Below are positions 12,001 through 19,228 of a stretch of 30,303 bases of DNA, piece after piece; within the stretch, counting starts at the first letter, position 1; every line of letters starts with the position of its first letter. The notes under the pieces were generated by a model that did not search any database, had not been told where the DNA came from, and worked only from the letters and a program-made list of their open reading frames with translations. The translations under genes were made by a program, and so were the position numbers. The stretch is from Nemertoderma westbladi (lineage: Eukaryota; Xenacoelomorpha; Nemertodermatida; Nemertodermatidae): positions 1 to 30,303 of the forward strand of contig JAUCBJ010006376.1 in assembly GCA_032718475.1 (NCBI GenBank). Reading direction: 5' to 3'.

Positions 12001-12881
12001 GAATTTGCGTTGGCGAATTAAAGCGGGATAATCAAATTAAATTATCAAAAATTAGCTAGTAGATAAAATGACCCACTATTTTGCAGTCAAACTATCCAAG
12101 TTGCTCTAAAAGTTGCCGGCCAAGTTGTTAGTAAAGTTGCTGGTAAAGTTGCCACGTGTAAACAGTGATGAAATTTAGTTGCTCCAAAAATTTGCTAGTT
12201 GCCGAGCAAGTTGCTCTAAAAGTTGCCACGTGTAAACAGGCCTTTAGCAGTATATGACTAATAGACTGCTCATATCTCTAGGTTGAGAGGAAATTAGCTT
12301 CAACTACTGCCTGATGCTGCCTTATTCAATGTTAAATTATTTAATGTTCTGGAATATTTTGTTCCTTAAAAACTATTATTATGTATATTGAATTACGCTG
12401 TATGTTTTGGACTTCGCCGTCCCACTAAAGTTGTAATAATTTTTGAGTGCAATCATGAATTTTGCTCAAATTACGTGTATATACCTTTTCTACTTCGATA
12501 GGCCTAATCTTTCAACGCTCGTAGGTAATAAAATTTAAGACATTCTATCAAAAATATATAAAATATAGAAATCCGATCAATCAGTTATCGTCGTGATTTA
12601 TAGGTCTTCTGAATTATCAGCAATATTTTATTGATATTTACTTTATTGTTTTTTTAGGTTGGTGTTTGAAGAATGAATGTGTCTCCGCTGTACTTTGTGG
12701 GGCTTCCAATCCAGACCAGATGAGAGAAAATCTACAAGCATTGAAAATACTGCCGAAACTCACCAACTCTGTAATGTCTGAAATCGAATCGATTCTGTCA
12801 AACAAACTCAACAACCCGCGAACAACACCTGTCGGCCAACAATTCGAACAACGGTACTCGAATCTGCCTTCATCAGCTTAA
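2861..12881 (+). CDS. KCNAB: Voltage-gated K+ channel beta subunit (aldo-keto reductase fold), 8 exons
   Basis: Exons by eye: 2861-3009, 3316-3414, 3971-4132, 4885-5105, 7017-7102, 10527-10742, 11692-11812 and 12658-12881. All introns are GT-AG, the phases match at every junction, and the sum is 1278 nt (425 residues plus TAA). Family knowledge: Kv-beta proteins are cytoplasmic, bind NADPH, assemble as tetramers on the T1 domain of Kv1-type alpha subunits and modulate gating. Visible residues: Asp128, Tyr133, Lys161 and Asn201, each offset by exactly 43 from the catalytic D85/Y90/K118/N158 of mammalian Kv-beta2. NADPH-contact motifs are WGTSRW, WSPLAGG, YSRAALK and [11 protein letters not shown]. 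The first 70 or so residues are unlike conserved Kv-beta and may be a lineage-specific or alternative N-terminus. Residue 352 is Gly where relatives have Ala. Length fits the family. Introns hold a LINE and several MITEs. Identity is very secure; the start codon is less so. Confidence 0.93.
3316..3414 (+). CDS. KCNAB: Kv-beta exon 2
   Basis: The acceptor TTTTTTTGTTTCAG precedes 3316; the exon ends TACAG|GTTGGT at 3414. It encodes the linker ahead of the barrel, ending in LEQYMTYR, where R is split across the junction to exon 3 ([11 protein letters not shown]). The last 39 bases and the donor are duplicated 61 bp downstream at 3437-3475. Confidence 0.85.
3437..3481 (+). repeat. Tandem duplicate of exon 2 3' end plus its 5' splice site
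   Basis: Bases 3437-3481 repeat 3376-3420 essentially perfectly at a 61-bp offset, including the last 39 exon bases and the donor GT. There is no acceptor in front of the copy. If the second donor (3475|3476) were used, the reading frame would hit TAG at 3424-3426 directly after the first exon copy, and 61 is not a multiple of three. Confidence 0.9.
3971..4132 (+). CDS. KCNAB: Kv-beta exon 3
   Basis: Acceptor ATCGTTCCAG precedes 3971 and the donor is GGGCAG|GTGAGT at 4132. It encodes the first beta-alpha units of the aldo-keto reductase barrel, with [20 protein letters not shown] and [11 protein letters not shown]; catalytic Asp128 and Tyr133 are in the last motif. The 3' end and donor are the first unit of a tandem array (4116-4260). 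Confidence 0.95.
4116..4260 (+). repeat. 29/33-bp tandem array built from the exon 3 donor
   Basis: Units start at 4116, 4145, 4178, 4207 and 4236. Unit one is the true end of exon 3 (last 17 coding bases) plus intron bases GTGAGTTAATCG. Units two to four keep an intact CAG|GTGAGT donor; unit five is degenerate. Any downstream donor would carry an immediate in-frame TGA from GTGAGT, so only the first gives the Kv-beta protein. Confidence 0.9.
4434..4607 (-). pseudogene. Relic of a non-LTR retrotransposon 3' end
   Basis: A minus-strand frame includes [18 protein letters not shown], resembling the conserved region just downstream of the reverse transcriptase in RTE-like LINEs (compare [19 protein letters not shown] in the element at 7370). 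No more of the element is visible and the following frame is broken. It lies in Kv-beta intron 3, antisense to the gene. Confidence 0.45.
4608..4769 (+). repeat. Three-copy 53-55-bp tandem repeat in intron 3
   Basis: Units beginning AAGGAGAGGA at about 4608, 4663 and 4716 share GAGACACAGACACCCCCAAT and ACCGATACCGGAAGAA with few differences. The plus-strand ORF through the array is a by-product of the repeat. Confidence 0.85.
4885..5105 (+). CDS. KCNAB: Kv-beta exon 4
   Basis: The acceptor is CTAATTTCAG and the donor GAAG|GTAGGT. It encodes the most conserved part of the barrel: [20 protein letters not shown] with catalytic Lys161, then [20 protein letters not shown] and [10 protein letters not shown] with Asn201. 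Codon 211 is split to exon 5. Confidence 0.96.
5106..7016. other. Kv-beta intron 4
   Basis: A 1.9-kb intron. It contains the 1-kb GC-rich inverted-repeat element at 5744-6764 and copies of the TTCTAGAA palindrome (5910, 6052, 6963). The overlapping short ORFs at 5223-5490 show no recognisable domain. Confidence 0.6.
5744..6764. mobile_element. MITE-like element, GGCCATGATACACC family, copy 1
   Basis: The ends are an inverted repeat (AGGCCATGATACACCACAGG at the left; its complement at 6740-6764) followed by GC-rich GCGGCGAGCGG-type subterminal repeats. A TTA triplet flanks both sides (5741-5743 and 6765-6767), the TWA target duplication typical of PIF/Harbinger. The interior is AT-rich with no transposase. 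Related to 15393-15603. The middle may contain a nested insertion. Confidence 0.8.
7017..7102 (+). CDS. KCNAB: Kv-beta exon 5
   Basis: Acceptor TTTCTTTCAG; donor GTTATG|GTTAGT. It encodes [19 protein letters not shown] then [10 protein letters not shown], including the Ser-Arg pair of the cofactor pocket. It ends in phase 0 and joins EAYTVARQF of exon 6. Confidence 0.95.
7370..8986 (-). mobile_element. 5'-truncated RTE-like LINE, antisense in Kv-beta intron 5
   Basis: The 12-bp sequence TCAGTTTGGGTA occurs at 7358-7369 and 8987-8998, directly flanking the element as a target-site duplication. The minus-strand 3' end is a short (TAG)n tail rather than poly-A, as in RTE-type elements. Only the reverse transcriptase and C-terminal region remain; the endonuclease is missing, consistent with 5' truncation during target-primed reverse transcription. 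Confidence 0.92.
7379..8986 (-). pseudogene. LINE reverse transcriptase with one internal stop
   Basis: One frame stays open on the minus strand from the truncated 5' end at about 8986 to 7379 except for a TAA at 7712-7714. Motifs in order: [74 protein letters not shown] (catalytic Asp pair), then the thumb and the [12 protein letters not shown] and [12 protein letters not shown]-terminal motifs. The stop follows the DGC of a motif where relatives usually have Tyr, so a single base change probably caused it. No endonuclease domain remains, so the copy cannot be autonomous. Confidence 0.92.
9385..9549. mobile_element. Foldback MITE (about 165 bp)
   Basis: Two arms of about 65 bases (from 9385 and ending at 9549) are near-perfect inverted repeats, sharing GGTAGGACAGTTACACCCAT and GAAATGCGACCGGT, with a loop of roughly 35 AT-rich bases. 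There is no coding capacity. Transcribed within the intron it would form a long hairpin. Confidence 0.85.
9742..9860 (+). mobile_element. Degenerate tRNA-derived SINE
   Basis: An A-box-like TAGCTGAATGGTTAGAGCG is followed by an anticodon-arm-like GACTTCCGACTCGGAGGTC. The B-box position reads CCCTGGACGTC rather than GGTTCGA, so it is not a functional tRNA. The tail runs toward AAGAATAAATAATGGG. Confidence 0.5.
10121..10460. mobile_element. MITE with internal 25-bp tandem repeats
   Basis: Terminal inverted repeats of about 40 bases: GCACCATTTTCGTTAGCA from 10122, complemented by TGCTAACGAAAATGGTGC ending at 10459. Internally a 25-bp unit (AAAATTCGTCAAAGTTCAT core) recurs three to four times between 10151 and 10266. 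No ORF; superfamily not clear. Confidence 0.75.
10527..10742 (+). CDS. KCNAB: Kv-beta exon 6
   Basis: Acceptor AACATTCCAG; donor CTTAAA|GTTAGT; exactly 72 codons, phase 0 on both sides. It encodes [34 protein letters not shown] with NADPH-contact residues, TGKYCDGIP and YSRAALK. The frame stays open past the donor for 16 codons, but the next exon supplies the conserved continuation. Confidence 0.95.
10743..11691. other. Kv-beta intron 6
   Basis: AT-rich intron of 949 bp. It contains a TAGGCCTA (about 10876), a TTCTAGAA (11239) and several TACAGTA copies. I see no gene or mobile element in it. Confidence 0.6.
11692..11812 (+). CDS. KCNAB: Kv-beta exon 7
   Basis: Acceptor TTTTATTAG; donor GCAATAG|GTGAGA. 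It encodes [17 protein letters not shown], a Lys/Gln-rich helix, then [12 protein letters not shown]. Codon 352 is split with exon 8. Confidence 0.94.
11861..12243. mobile_element. MITE with CACGTGTAAACAGGCCT ends
   Basis: The left end AGGCCTGTTTACACGTGGCA is the complement of the right end at 12224-12243. TTA flanks both sides (11858-11860 and 12244-12246), a TWA target duplication as in PIF/Harbinger. Subterminal CAACTTTT/AAAAGTTG motifs are repeated many times inside. No transposase. It sits in Kv-beta intron 7. Confidence 0.9.
12658..12881 (+). CDS. KCNAB: Kv-beta exon 8 (C-terminal)
   Basis: Acceptor TTGTTTTTTTAG; stop TAA at 12879-12881. It encodes [17 protein letters not shown], then [17 protein letters not shown], containing the Gln/Glu/Asn residues that hold the NADPH adenine in relatives, and a non-conserved tail ending SNLPSSA. 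Confidence 0.95.
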
Positions 12882-13028
12882 TTATTTGTCTTTTACAATT
12901 AATATCCGAGGTGCTTTCTATCCGGCCTACATACTGTAAGCGTGTTTACCACAACACATATAGAACGGAGGTGGGGCTCAATCAAAATACATACCTCGCA
13001 AATAACAGCTGAATGAGTTACTCCCCAA

Positions 13029-13034
13029 AATAAA
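13029..13034 (+). terminator. Candidate polyadenylation signal of Kv-beta
   Basis: AATAAA lies 148 bp after the stop codon, the first canonical hexamer downstream. AT-rich context makes alternatives possible. Confidence 0.45.
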
Positions 13035-13837
13035 ACTACAGTATAACCTGCGACTTTACTTGATTGTTTTTACTGTAATAACGCGCCATTGTGAGCTGCT
13101 CCTTTCCATTCAATGAATTTAATATGAGACACAATATTAATTCTCCGAGATGAAATTTACGTTAAGTTCCCCGCCCTCAATGTACAAATCTTAGGTTACC
13201 TAATAAGTAATAGATTGAAATCCCTCAATACTTTCAATATATAAATATAAAAATAATTATGAATTTTTTTGAACCATTTGGAACTACTTTTTACGAATAT
13301 AACTTGTTTTTTTGTGCTTTAATGTGCTATTAATGTTTCTATTTTTCTATATACACAATCTATCTCTATTACACCCAGGACAACTATTGATTGTACTGTA
13401 ATATACAGTACTGTAGGTTTATGATTGTTAGACCTTTTAATTATTATTTAGCTACTTATTGTATTATAGTAATGGTATAAATTATTTAAAATTAATTATT
13501 ATTAATGGTGAAAAATGCTAGAATTTAATTAAAAAAAAATTTGGCAATAAATATTAAATGCTTGCGAATTAACGTCATTATATAATACAGTAATACTGCA
13601 GTAATAATAAAAACATGCTTTTTTATATTCTACTGTATTAATTATTTTAAAATGTTAAGGTTGGGTACGCAATTTTTGGACAACTTTTCGATTTATCACT
13701 CTCAACGTTATATAACCTGAAAAATAAAAGAGCTATTAAATAACGGTTTTCATATTTGGAAACACCAATTAATCGTGCATTATAATAGATCATAAAAATA
13801 ATTTCCACATATTTTGGACCAAAATGGTGTAACCCCT

Positions 13838-13876
13838 ACCCCTACCCCCCCCACCCCCCCCCCCCCCCCCCCCCCT
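13838..13876. repeat. Poly-C tract
   Basis: A run of cytosines broken by single A residues near its start (CCCCTACCCC then long C runs). Length may be unreliable in the assembly. Confidence 0.9.
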
Positions 13877-14532
13877 TATTATATTCCGTTATTTCAGTTA
13901 CATTCGACGGATATAATGAGAACGACTGCACTAAAGTACTTCCACTACTAGACTAATTAAACAATCCCCATGATGGACTTTTAAGATGATTGACATGTTT
14001 CAATAAAATATTATTGACTCCCAATCCCGCCTAGCGAATCAATATTGATTCAACCATTATAATACAGTAGGCCTACAGTTAGAGGCCTAATCTCAGATTA
14101 GACCTCGAAATCCTCTTCCCTTTAAATTTCCATATCCTCATATTTTTATCACTGGAGTTGTTGTCCGTTGTCTAATTAGCCTCAACTTGACAACCCAGAA
14201 ATGTTTGGCATTGTCAAGCATCACGTTCTAGGCATTCACTCAGCCCATACGCCCAAATATGAGGTCATTGTGATACAGAGTAGTACAAGTACAGTAAGTT
14301 CAGTATACATTAGTACAGTACGTTCAGTATACTGTTGTACAGTAGTATGTACAGTAGTTCTCACAGAGTGCAGAGCAGTATAAGAATCTTAACAAAATTA
14401 ATGTACATGAATAAACGTGGGAGTTTTTCAGAATCAGACTTATACTAAGTTTTATTTATATCGATTTTGGGGCATCATCAGGATATATAAAACAACTAAA
14501 TTACAGTAAATAAGAAACCTAACTTACTGTAT

Positions 14533-14664
14533 AAATTCTACCTCAGCTCTGATTTCATGAAGCGATTCGATTCGACTGGCGAATTTGGTGTTTAGACTCG
14601 GGTGCATATAAAGAGCGGACAGTGGACTGTCAATCAAAGCAATGAAATCAGCGAGGTAAATTTG
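14533..14664. repeat. Short foldback element
   Basis: TACCTC..CTGATTTCAT near 14539-14558 is complemented by ATGAAATCAGCGAGGTA near 14641-14658, separated by about 80 bases. It could be a small MITE; no clear target duplication. Confidence 0.5.
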
Positions 14665-15392
14665 AATTATCGCTTTCTAGTCGTGTAGTCTGCTAATTGT
14701 AGCAACCTACAAACAGTGGGTGTTTTTGGCGCCAGACTGTCTTGGGTGACACCTCCTGTTAAAGAAATCCCTCAAAGGGGATTCTTACTTTTGATATGTT
14801 CGTATTTTCAAATGAAACAAAGGGTTTAATCAAACTATAACATAGTACCAAGCTAATTGCCCTAAGCACAAGCCAAAACAGAAACAACAAAAACAATAAA
14901 TCTGATTTGGCTTCCTAAGCTACTTAATACGAGTGTTGGTGACTTAACACTCTAATTGTTCACCTTTCACAGAGAAATAAAGCAGTTCGTCAGGCGGACA
15001 AATGTTGAATGTGAGAAAATTTAATATTGCAAAAGGGGGGAAATTATTTACCTAAAGTTCCCTTAGCGCTGACTTTAATCAGCTATATTACTGCTCGCTA
15101 CGCTTGCGACTACTGTAGACTTGCAAACCCGCTATTTTTTAGATAACCACCTAGTGTAAATTTGTCCAAAGATATTTCTGAATTTCCTAAGTGTAAATAA
15201 CTAAAACTATTCTCCGCTATGCAGCGTACGAAATCCTTATTTTATTATAAATACTATCATAAACTACATTTACTCAAATGTACGGGGTTGCAAACTAATT
15301 ACTGTATTAGGTATTCCAGAATTTGTAACACTAATTAGTTACGTTACTGGGCTACACTAGAGACAGCCTAAATACCGTATTATATTACCTTA

Positions 15393-15603
15393 AGGCCATG
15401 ATACACCACAGAAGCGGCAAGCGGCAGCGGCGGGCGGCAGCGGCGAGCGGCCACTTTTTAAAAATAGAACACATTATTTTCTATGTACAAATGGCCGCTG
15501 CCACTCGCGGCCCCTATGGTGTATCATAATAAAAGTCGCCGCTCACATCGGCCGCTCGCCGCGGCCGCCTGCTGCTCGCCGCTTCTGTGGTGTATCATGG
15601 CCT
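15393..15603. mobile_element. MITE-like element, GGCCATGATACACC family, copy 2
   Basis: A 211-bp relative of 5744-6764 with the same terminal inverted repeat and GC-rich subterminal repeats, sharing the internal TTTTTAAAAATAGAACACAT. Flanks read TTA on the left and TAA on the right, so either TTAA or a mutated TWA duplication is possible. No coding capacity. Confidence 0.85.
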
Positions 15604-15692
15604 TAACAGTAATTTAACAAGCATAAATAGAAAACAGGAAACAATCAAGTATCAGGCACTTTCTAAAACAATACAACATAAAATAGTTTTAG

Positions 15693-16070
15693 CCTTAGCG
15701 GTAGCATTAGCGTTAGCTACAATTAGGCCCTATAATCGCAGTAATAGCGTTAGCAGTAGCTACAATTAGGCCCTACAGTATAATCGCAGTAATAGCGTTA
15801 GCGGTAGCTACAATTAGGCCCTATAATCGCAGTAATAGCATTAGCGTTAGCTACAATTAGGCCCTATAATCGCAGTAATAGCGTTAGCGGTAGCTACAAT
15901 TAGGCCCTATAATCGCAGTAATAGCGTTAGCGGTAACTACAATTAGGCCCTATAATCGCAGTAATAGCGTTAGCGGTAGCTACAATTAAGCCCTATAATC
16001 GCAGTAATAGTGTTAGCGGTAGCTACATTAGGCCCTGTAATCGCAGTAATAGCGTTAGCATTAGCGTAAA
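15693..16070 (+). repeat. 43-bp minisatellite, about 8 copies
   Basis: The unit contains CAATTAGGCCCTATAATCGC followed by AGTAATAGCGTTAGCGGTAG. Eight LLTAGGCCCT-type (TTAGGCCCT/TTAAGCCCT) landmarks occur roughly every 43 bp, with one copy enlarged by an extra CAGTA. It starts about 90 bp after the MITE at 15393-15603. Confidence 0.9.
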
Positions 16071-17025
16071 CGGATAAGGTCACCCCAGATCAATGTGATC
16101 TTTCTACCTAACTCGCCCAACTAGCAAATCTAAGATACAAAATCTATGTCGCCTTGCCCCTTACAGCCTTATAGCCTTAATGGCGACCGGCCCTCGGTCC
16201 TAAACTTAATTCAGCCAACCGCAGCCACCAGCCCCGCCGGTAGTGCCGTGCATTGGATCCTCCAACTTCTCCCATCGCTTCCAAACAGTGAGCCCACGGC
16301 GCCTACCCCTAGCCCAACATGCTAAAGCGGGTGGTTAGGCTACCGTAACCGCGTAAACATAGCAAAACAGTCTGACAGTTGACAGTCGAAGGAAACAAAC
16401 GTTGATTTTGGTTTACTACATTGCGGCAATTATATTTGCAATCAGAAATATAAAATCAAGAGTCAGACTAAGCAGTAATCATTAACAAAGTCACAAATGT
16501 ATGAACAAAGCAGCAAATTTACAATCAAACGGAAGTGCAAAAAACGAAGAATAAAGATGGCTACTACAAAACTGCAAGATTGACGCAAAGTCTAAATTTG
16601 CTCACATAATCAGGCGACATTAAGCACATAATCGCCTCAACTTAATTTGGCGATTATTAAAGCACAATTTAGGTATTATTATAGCACCTGTGTATTTTAT
16701 TTACCCTATCTAATTAAGGTTGTACATCAATACGACTTATCTAATCTGTTATATACTGTATAACGGGTTGTTTTACACGCAACACTATATATTGCAACAC
16801 CTCCTAATTAGGCTAATTAGACCCTATTTGACAGGTGTCATCAATTAGTTAGTACAAATACACCCTAATAGACGTCTTCTGACACCTAATTATGGATTAA
16901 TTGGTGCCATAACGCTGCAATCAATAGATTGCTATTAAATGTATAGTAATAGTATATGCAATAGAACGAGCTGAGCAGTGGATTAACCATCCACACCAGT
17001 GGACAGAGGCCAACTAAGGGCCTAA
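16071..17025. other. Intergenic, no gene seen
   Basis: The part near 16140-16340 is richer in G+C than its surroundings, the rest is AT-rich. No ORF with recognisable content and no clear repeat. Confidence 0.5.
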
Positions 17026-17322
17026 AGGCCTTTTCACATCCAACGGAACGGTACACCGCGCGGTGTACCGCAGGGCCAGCAGTACACCGCTGACTGTGAA
17101 CGTAGTTGTGCGCTAAACCGCGCGGTTTACCGCAGCCCATTTAAACAATGATAAAACAATTAATGTAATTTCCTGTTGAATTCACAGTCGACAGATAAGA
17201 TGACAATCAGTTACCGTTGGGTGTGAACGGGCTCTGGGTAGTGTACCGCTGGCTTACCGCTTCAATACCTCTAGACTACTTTACCGCTCACGGCTCACGC
17301 ACCTTTGGATGTGAACGGGGCT
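17026..17322. mobile_element. MITE with AGGCCTTTTCACATCC ends
   Basis: Left end AGGCCTTTTCACATCCAACG; right end is the complement of AGCCCCGTTCACATCCAAAG. TAA flanks both sides (17023-17025 and 17323-17325). Internal CCGCGCGGT palindromes (GTACACCGCGCGGTGTAC and AAACCGCGCGGTTT) are prominent. PIF/Harbinger-type by its TWA duplication, no transposase. The minus-strand ORF 16886-17140 merely overlaps it. Confidence 0.85.
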
Positions 17323-17530
17323 TAACCCTATTAAACCCAGGGGGGGGGGGGGGGGTCAATATGACCCCCCCCCCCGTGGTTTTTTTATTATAATTCTGAA
17401 AAAAACGAAGTTGGGAATCTGAAATTTTATGACTTTTCCTAAAAATCTATTGTCTTCCTAGTAGTGAAAACCGTTTTCAAAAATATTGGGTAGTTTTCGA
17501 GTTATAGCACCATTTTTTAACCCTACTTTT
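17322..17530. repeat. 210-bp direct repeat, copy 1
   Basis: Begins TTAACCCTATTAAACCC, continues with a long G run, GTCAATATGAC, a long C run, and about 140 further bases nearly identical to 18468-18682. The TTAA-CCCT start recalls piggyBac termini, but no inverted partner is visible. It ends exactly where the zinc-finger ORF stops. Confidence 0.85.
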
Positions 17531-18087
17531 TAATATTTTGAATGTATGAATATGGGAATCAATACACCCTTGTTTTTTATTGTGTTATCGCTAATGTTGG
17601 GATAGAGTTGGGTCATTTGAGCTAGTGTATAAGTAAACAGTTGTCTGTGTGCGCTTCCGTTGGAGGGGGGTTGAAAGGGATTGTTTCGCAAAATAGAGTT
17701 ATAATCTTGCGAAGTTGATGTTTTGTTATTGGAACCGCCACCACCGACTTGTTTTGGAGTAGAGTTGATGGGGGATGAGTGGGAGGTAGATGGAGTTTTG
17801 CGTTTCCGTGAAAAAAGACGAGTGTAGCATTCATGCTTAGTGAAGGATGATAGGGTGAGCGAATCCCCGCAGCGGCAATCGGCTGGCTCATTTACGTTTG
17901 TAAATCCTGTTCCCCCCTGAGGACATGATACCAGATGGCCAACCAGCGTCTTCTTTTCCGAGAACCAAGTCGGGCAACAGTCGCATCTATATTGCGCGAA
18001 ATGAGTTTTAATGTGGCGAGATAAATTAACACTCCGCGTCTCTTTGTCGCAGATGGGGCAGCTGACTATAATCGTAGATCTTGGCAT
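17530..18087 (-). CDS. Zinc-finger protein ORF (C2H2/C2HC), probably element-borne
   Basis: A 185-residue ORF. Finger 1: C10-x2-C13-x11-H25-x3-H29 (CPICDKETRSVNLSRHIKTH). Finger 2: C35-x2-C38-x12-H51-x3-C55, a C2HC form. A third Cys/His cluster (DCRCGD..KHEC) follows at about residues 70-87, then a Ser/Thr/Asn-rich tail. Such fingers suggest nucleic-acid binding. An acceptor-like TTTTTTCTAG lies about 10 bases before the ATG on the minus strand, so a preceding exon is possible. The C-terminus runs to the boundary of a 210-bp repeat and may be truncated or spliced (a GT lies near the end). I do not recognise the family. Confidence 0.6.
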   Translation of the reverse strand: MPRSTIIVSCPICDKETRSVNLSRHIKTHFAQYRCDCCPTWFSEKKTLVGHLVSCPQGGTGFTNVNEPADCRCGDSLTLSSFTKHECYTRLFSRKRKTPSTSHSSPINSTPKQVGGGGSNNKTSTSQDYNSILRNNPFQPPSNGSAHRQLFTYTLAQMTQLYPNISDNTIKNKGVLIPIFIHSKY

Positions 18088-18467
18088 CTTGAATCTAGAA
18101 AAAATAAGTTGATTATTTGTAAAAAATAAAAAATACTGTATACTTGCTAAAAATAACGTAAAACAGTAGGTATTAATCGGTTACTAGGCAACAATACTGT
18201 GTTTGTACAGTTAGGCCTATTGCTATAATGTATCAATTAGGCAGTGAAACATAAAGCAGACAGTCGGCAGTGTCTAGTGTAGTAGTGCTAGTGTACCAGC
18301 TGCCAGATAGTGGCGATAACCAAGACACAATAGCGATGGCAGTTATTATTCGTGGAAAGAGTGCTTTTTCGTGGCTTTTCCACTTAACATTATTCCATTT
18401 TGTATAAAATATGTTATGTGGTTGGAGAAAGCTGCTACTAAGCAGCAACCAATCGCGTTAATCCTGT

Positions 18468-18682
18468 TTAACCCTATTAAACCCGGGGGGGGGGGGGGGG
18501 GGGGGGGTCAATATGACCTCCCCCCCGTCGTTTTTTTTATTATAATTCTGAAACAAACGCAGTTGGGAATCTGAAATTTTATGACTTTTCCTAAAAATCT
18601 ATTGCCTTCCTAGTAGTGAAAACCGTTTTTAAAAATATTGGGTACTTTTCGAGTTATAGCACCATTTTTTAACCCTACTTTT
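18468..18682. repeat. 210-bp direct repeat, copy 2
   Basis: Same orientation and nearly the same sequence as 17322-17530, with a longer G run (about 24 G) and a shorter C run. After 18682 the sequence diverges from what follows copy 1. The plus-strand ORF through the G run (poly-Gly) is an artefact. Confidence 0.85.
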
Positions 18683-18734
18683 GGTACTTTTTTTGAGACG
18701 TTTTTTGAAAATTACATTTCATTAGATATTAATT

Positions 18735-19228
18735 GTAACATCTCTATTTTTTATTTACATCGGTTTTTTGGTGTTAGAAATTGGATGGAATTCATATAAA
18801 TTGATTTAGAAATTTCAAACTTGTTTTCTTCGGTGGGTGCCAAATTTTGGTGTCAGCACCAAATTTTGAAATAAGTCAATTTTGTAAATTGATTGTTTTA
18901 AACTTGTTTTTTACGCAATTGGGGTTTTTTGGGGTTCTGGATTTGATGAAATATAAGCGAGTTTCACCAAGCGTATCAAACTTATATTTTTCGGTGCTGT
19001 GTGCAAATTTTGGTGCTAGCACGAAATTTTGAAAATCCATTCAATAGATAAAATTGCTTGTGACAATTTATTTCTTGCGTTTTAGAGGTTTATGGCTGTT
19101 CTGAATTTAATGGAAAATATAATTATCGAACAATACATCTCAAACTTGTATTTTTCGGATGTTGGTGCAAAATGTGGTGCTAGCACCAAATTTTGAAAAC
19201 CATCAAATATATCAATTGATTGTGTTAC
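18735..19228 (+). repeat. Three-copy 164-bp tandem repeat with palindromic cores
   Basis: Each unit has a CAAACTTRTATTTTTCGGTG-like stretch followed by a 28-bp near-palindrome (CAAATTTTGGTGCTAGCACC, then AAATTTTG). Cores start at 18841, 19004 and 19168, spacings 163 and 164. Units are well diverged elsewhere. The BEL LTR starts directly after the array at 19229. Confidence 0.8.

Larger units (their letters stand above)
13035..15389. other. Intergenic, no gene seen
   Basis: AT-rich. Items seen: a C-rich homopolymer at about 13838-13876, a TACAGTA-rich patch at 14280-14370, a weak foldback at 14533-14664 and a CTGATGATGCCCC motif on the minus strand near 14480. No ORF shows a recognisable domain. 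Confidence 0.5.

Noticed and set aside
14440-14500. Minus-strand CTGATGATGCCCC resembling a hammerhead ribozyme core
   Set aside because: The CTGATGA is present but I could not pair the flanking stems or place the GAAA and cleavage-site parts; it may be a remnant of a Penelope-like or other element.
15587-15769. 60-residue plus-strand ORF
   Set aside because: It spans a MITE end and the start of the minisatellite.
15693-16070. CRISPR-like array
   Set aside because: It is a contiguous minisatellite without unique spacers, in animal DNA.
16886-17140. 84-residue minus-strand ORF
   Set aside because: It overlaps the MITE at 17026-17322 and has no recognisable domain.
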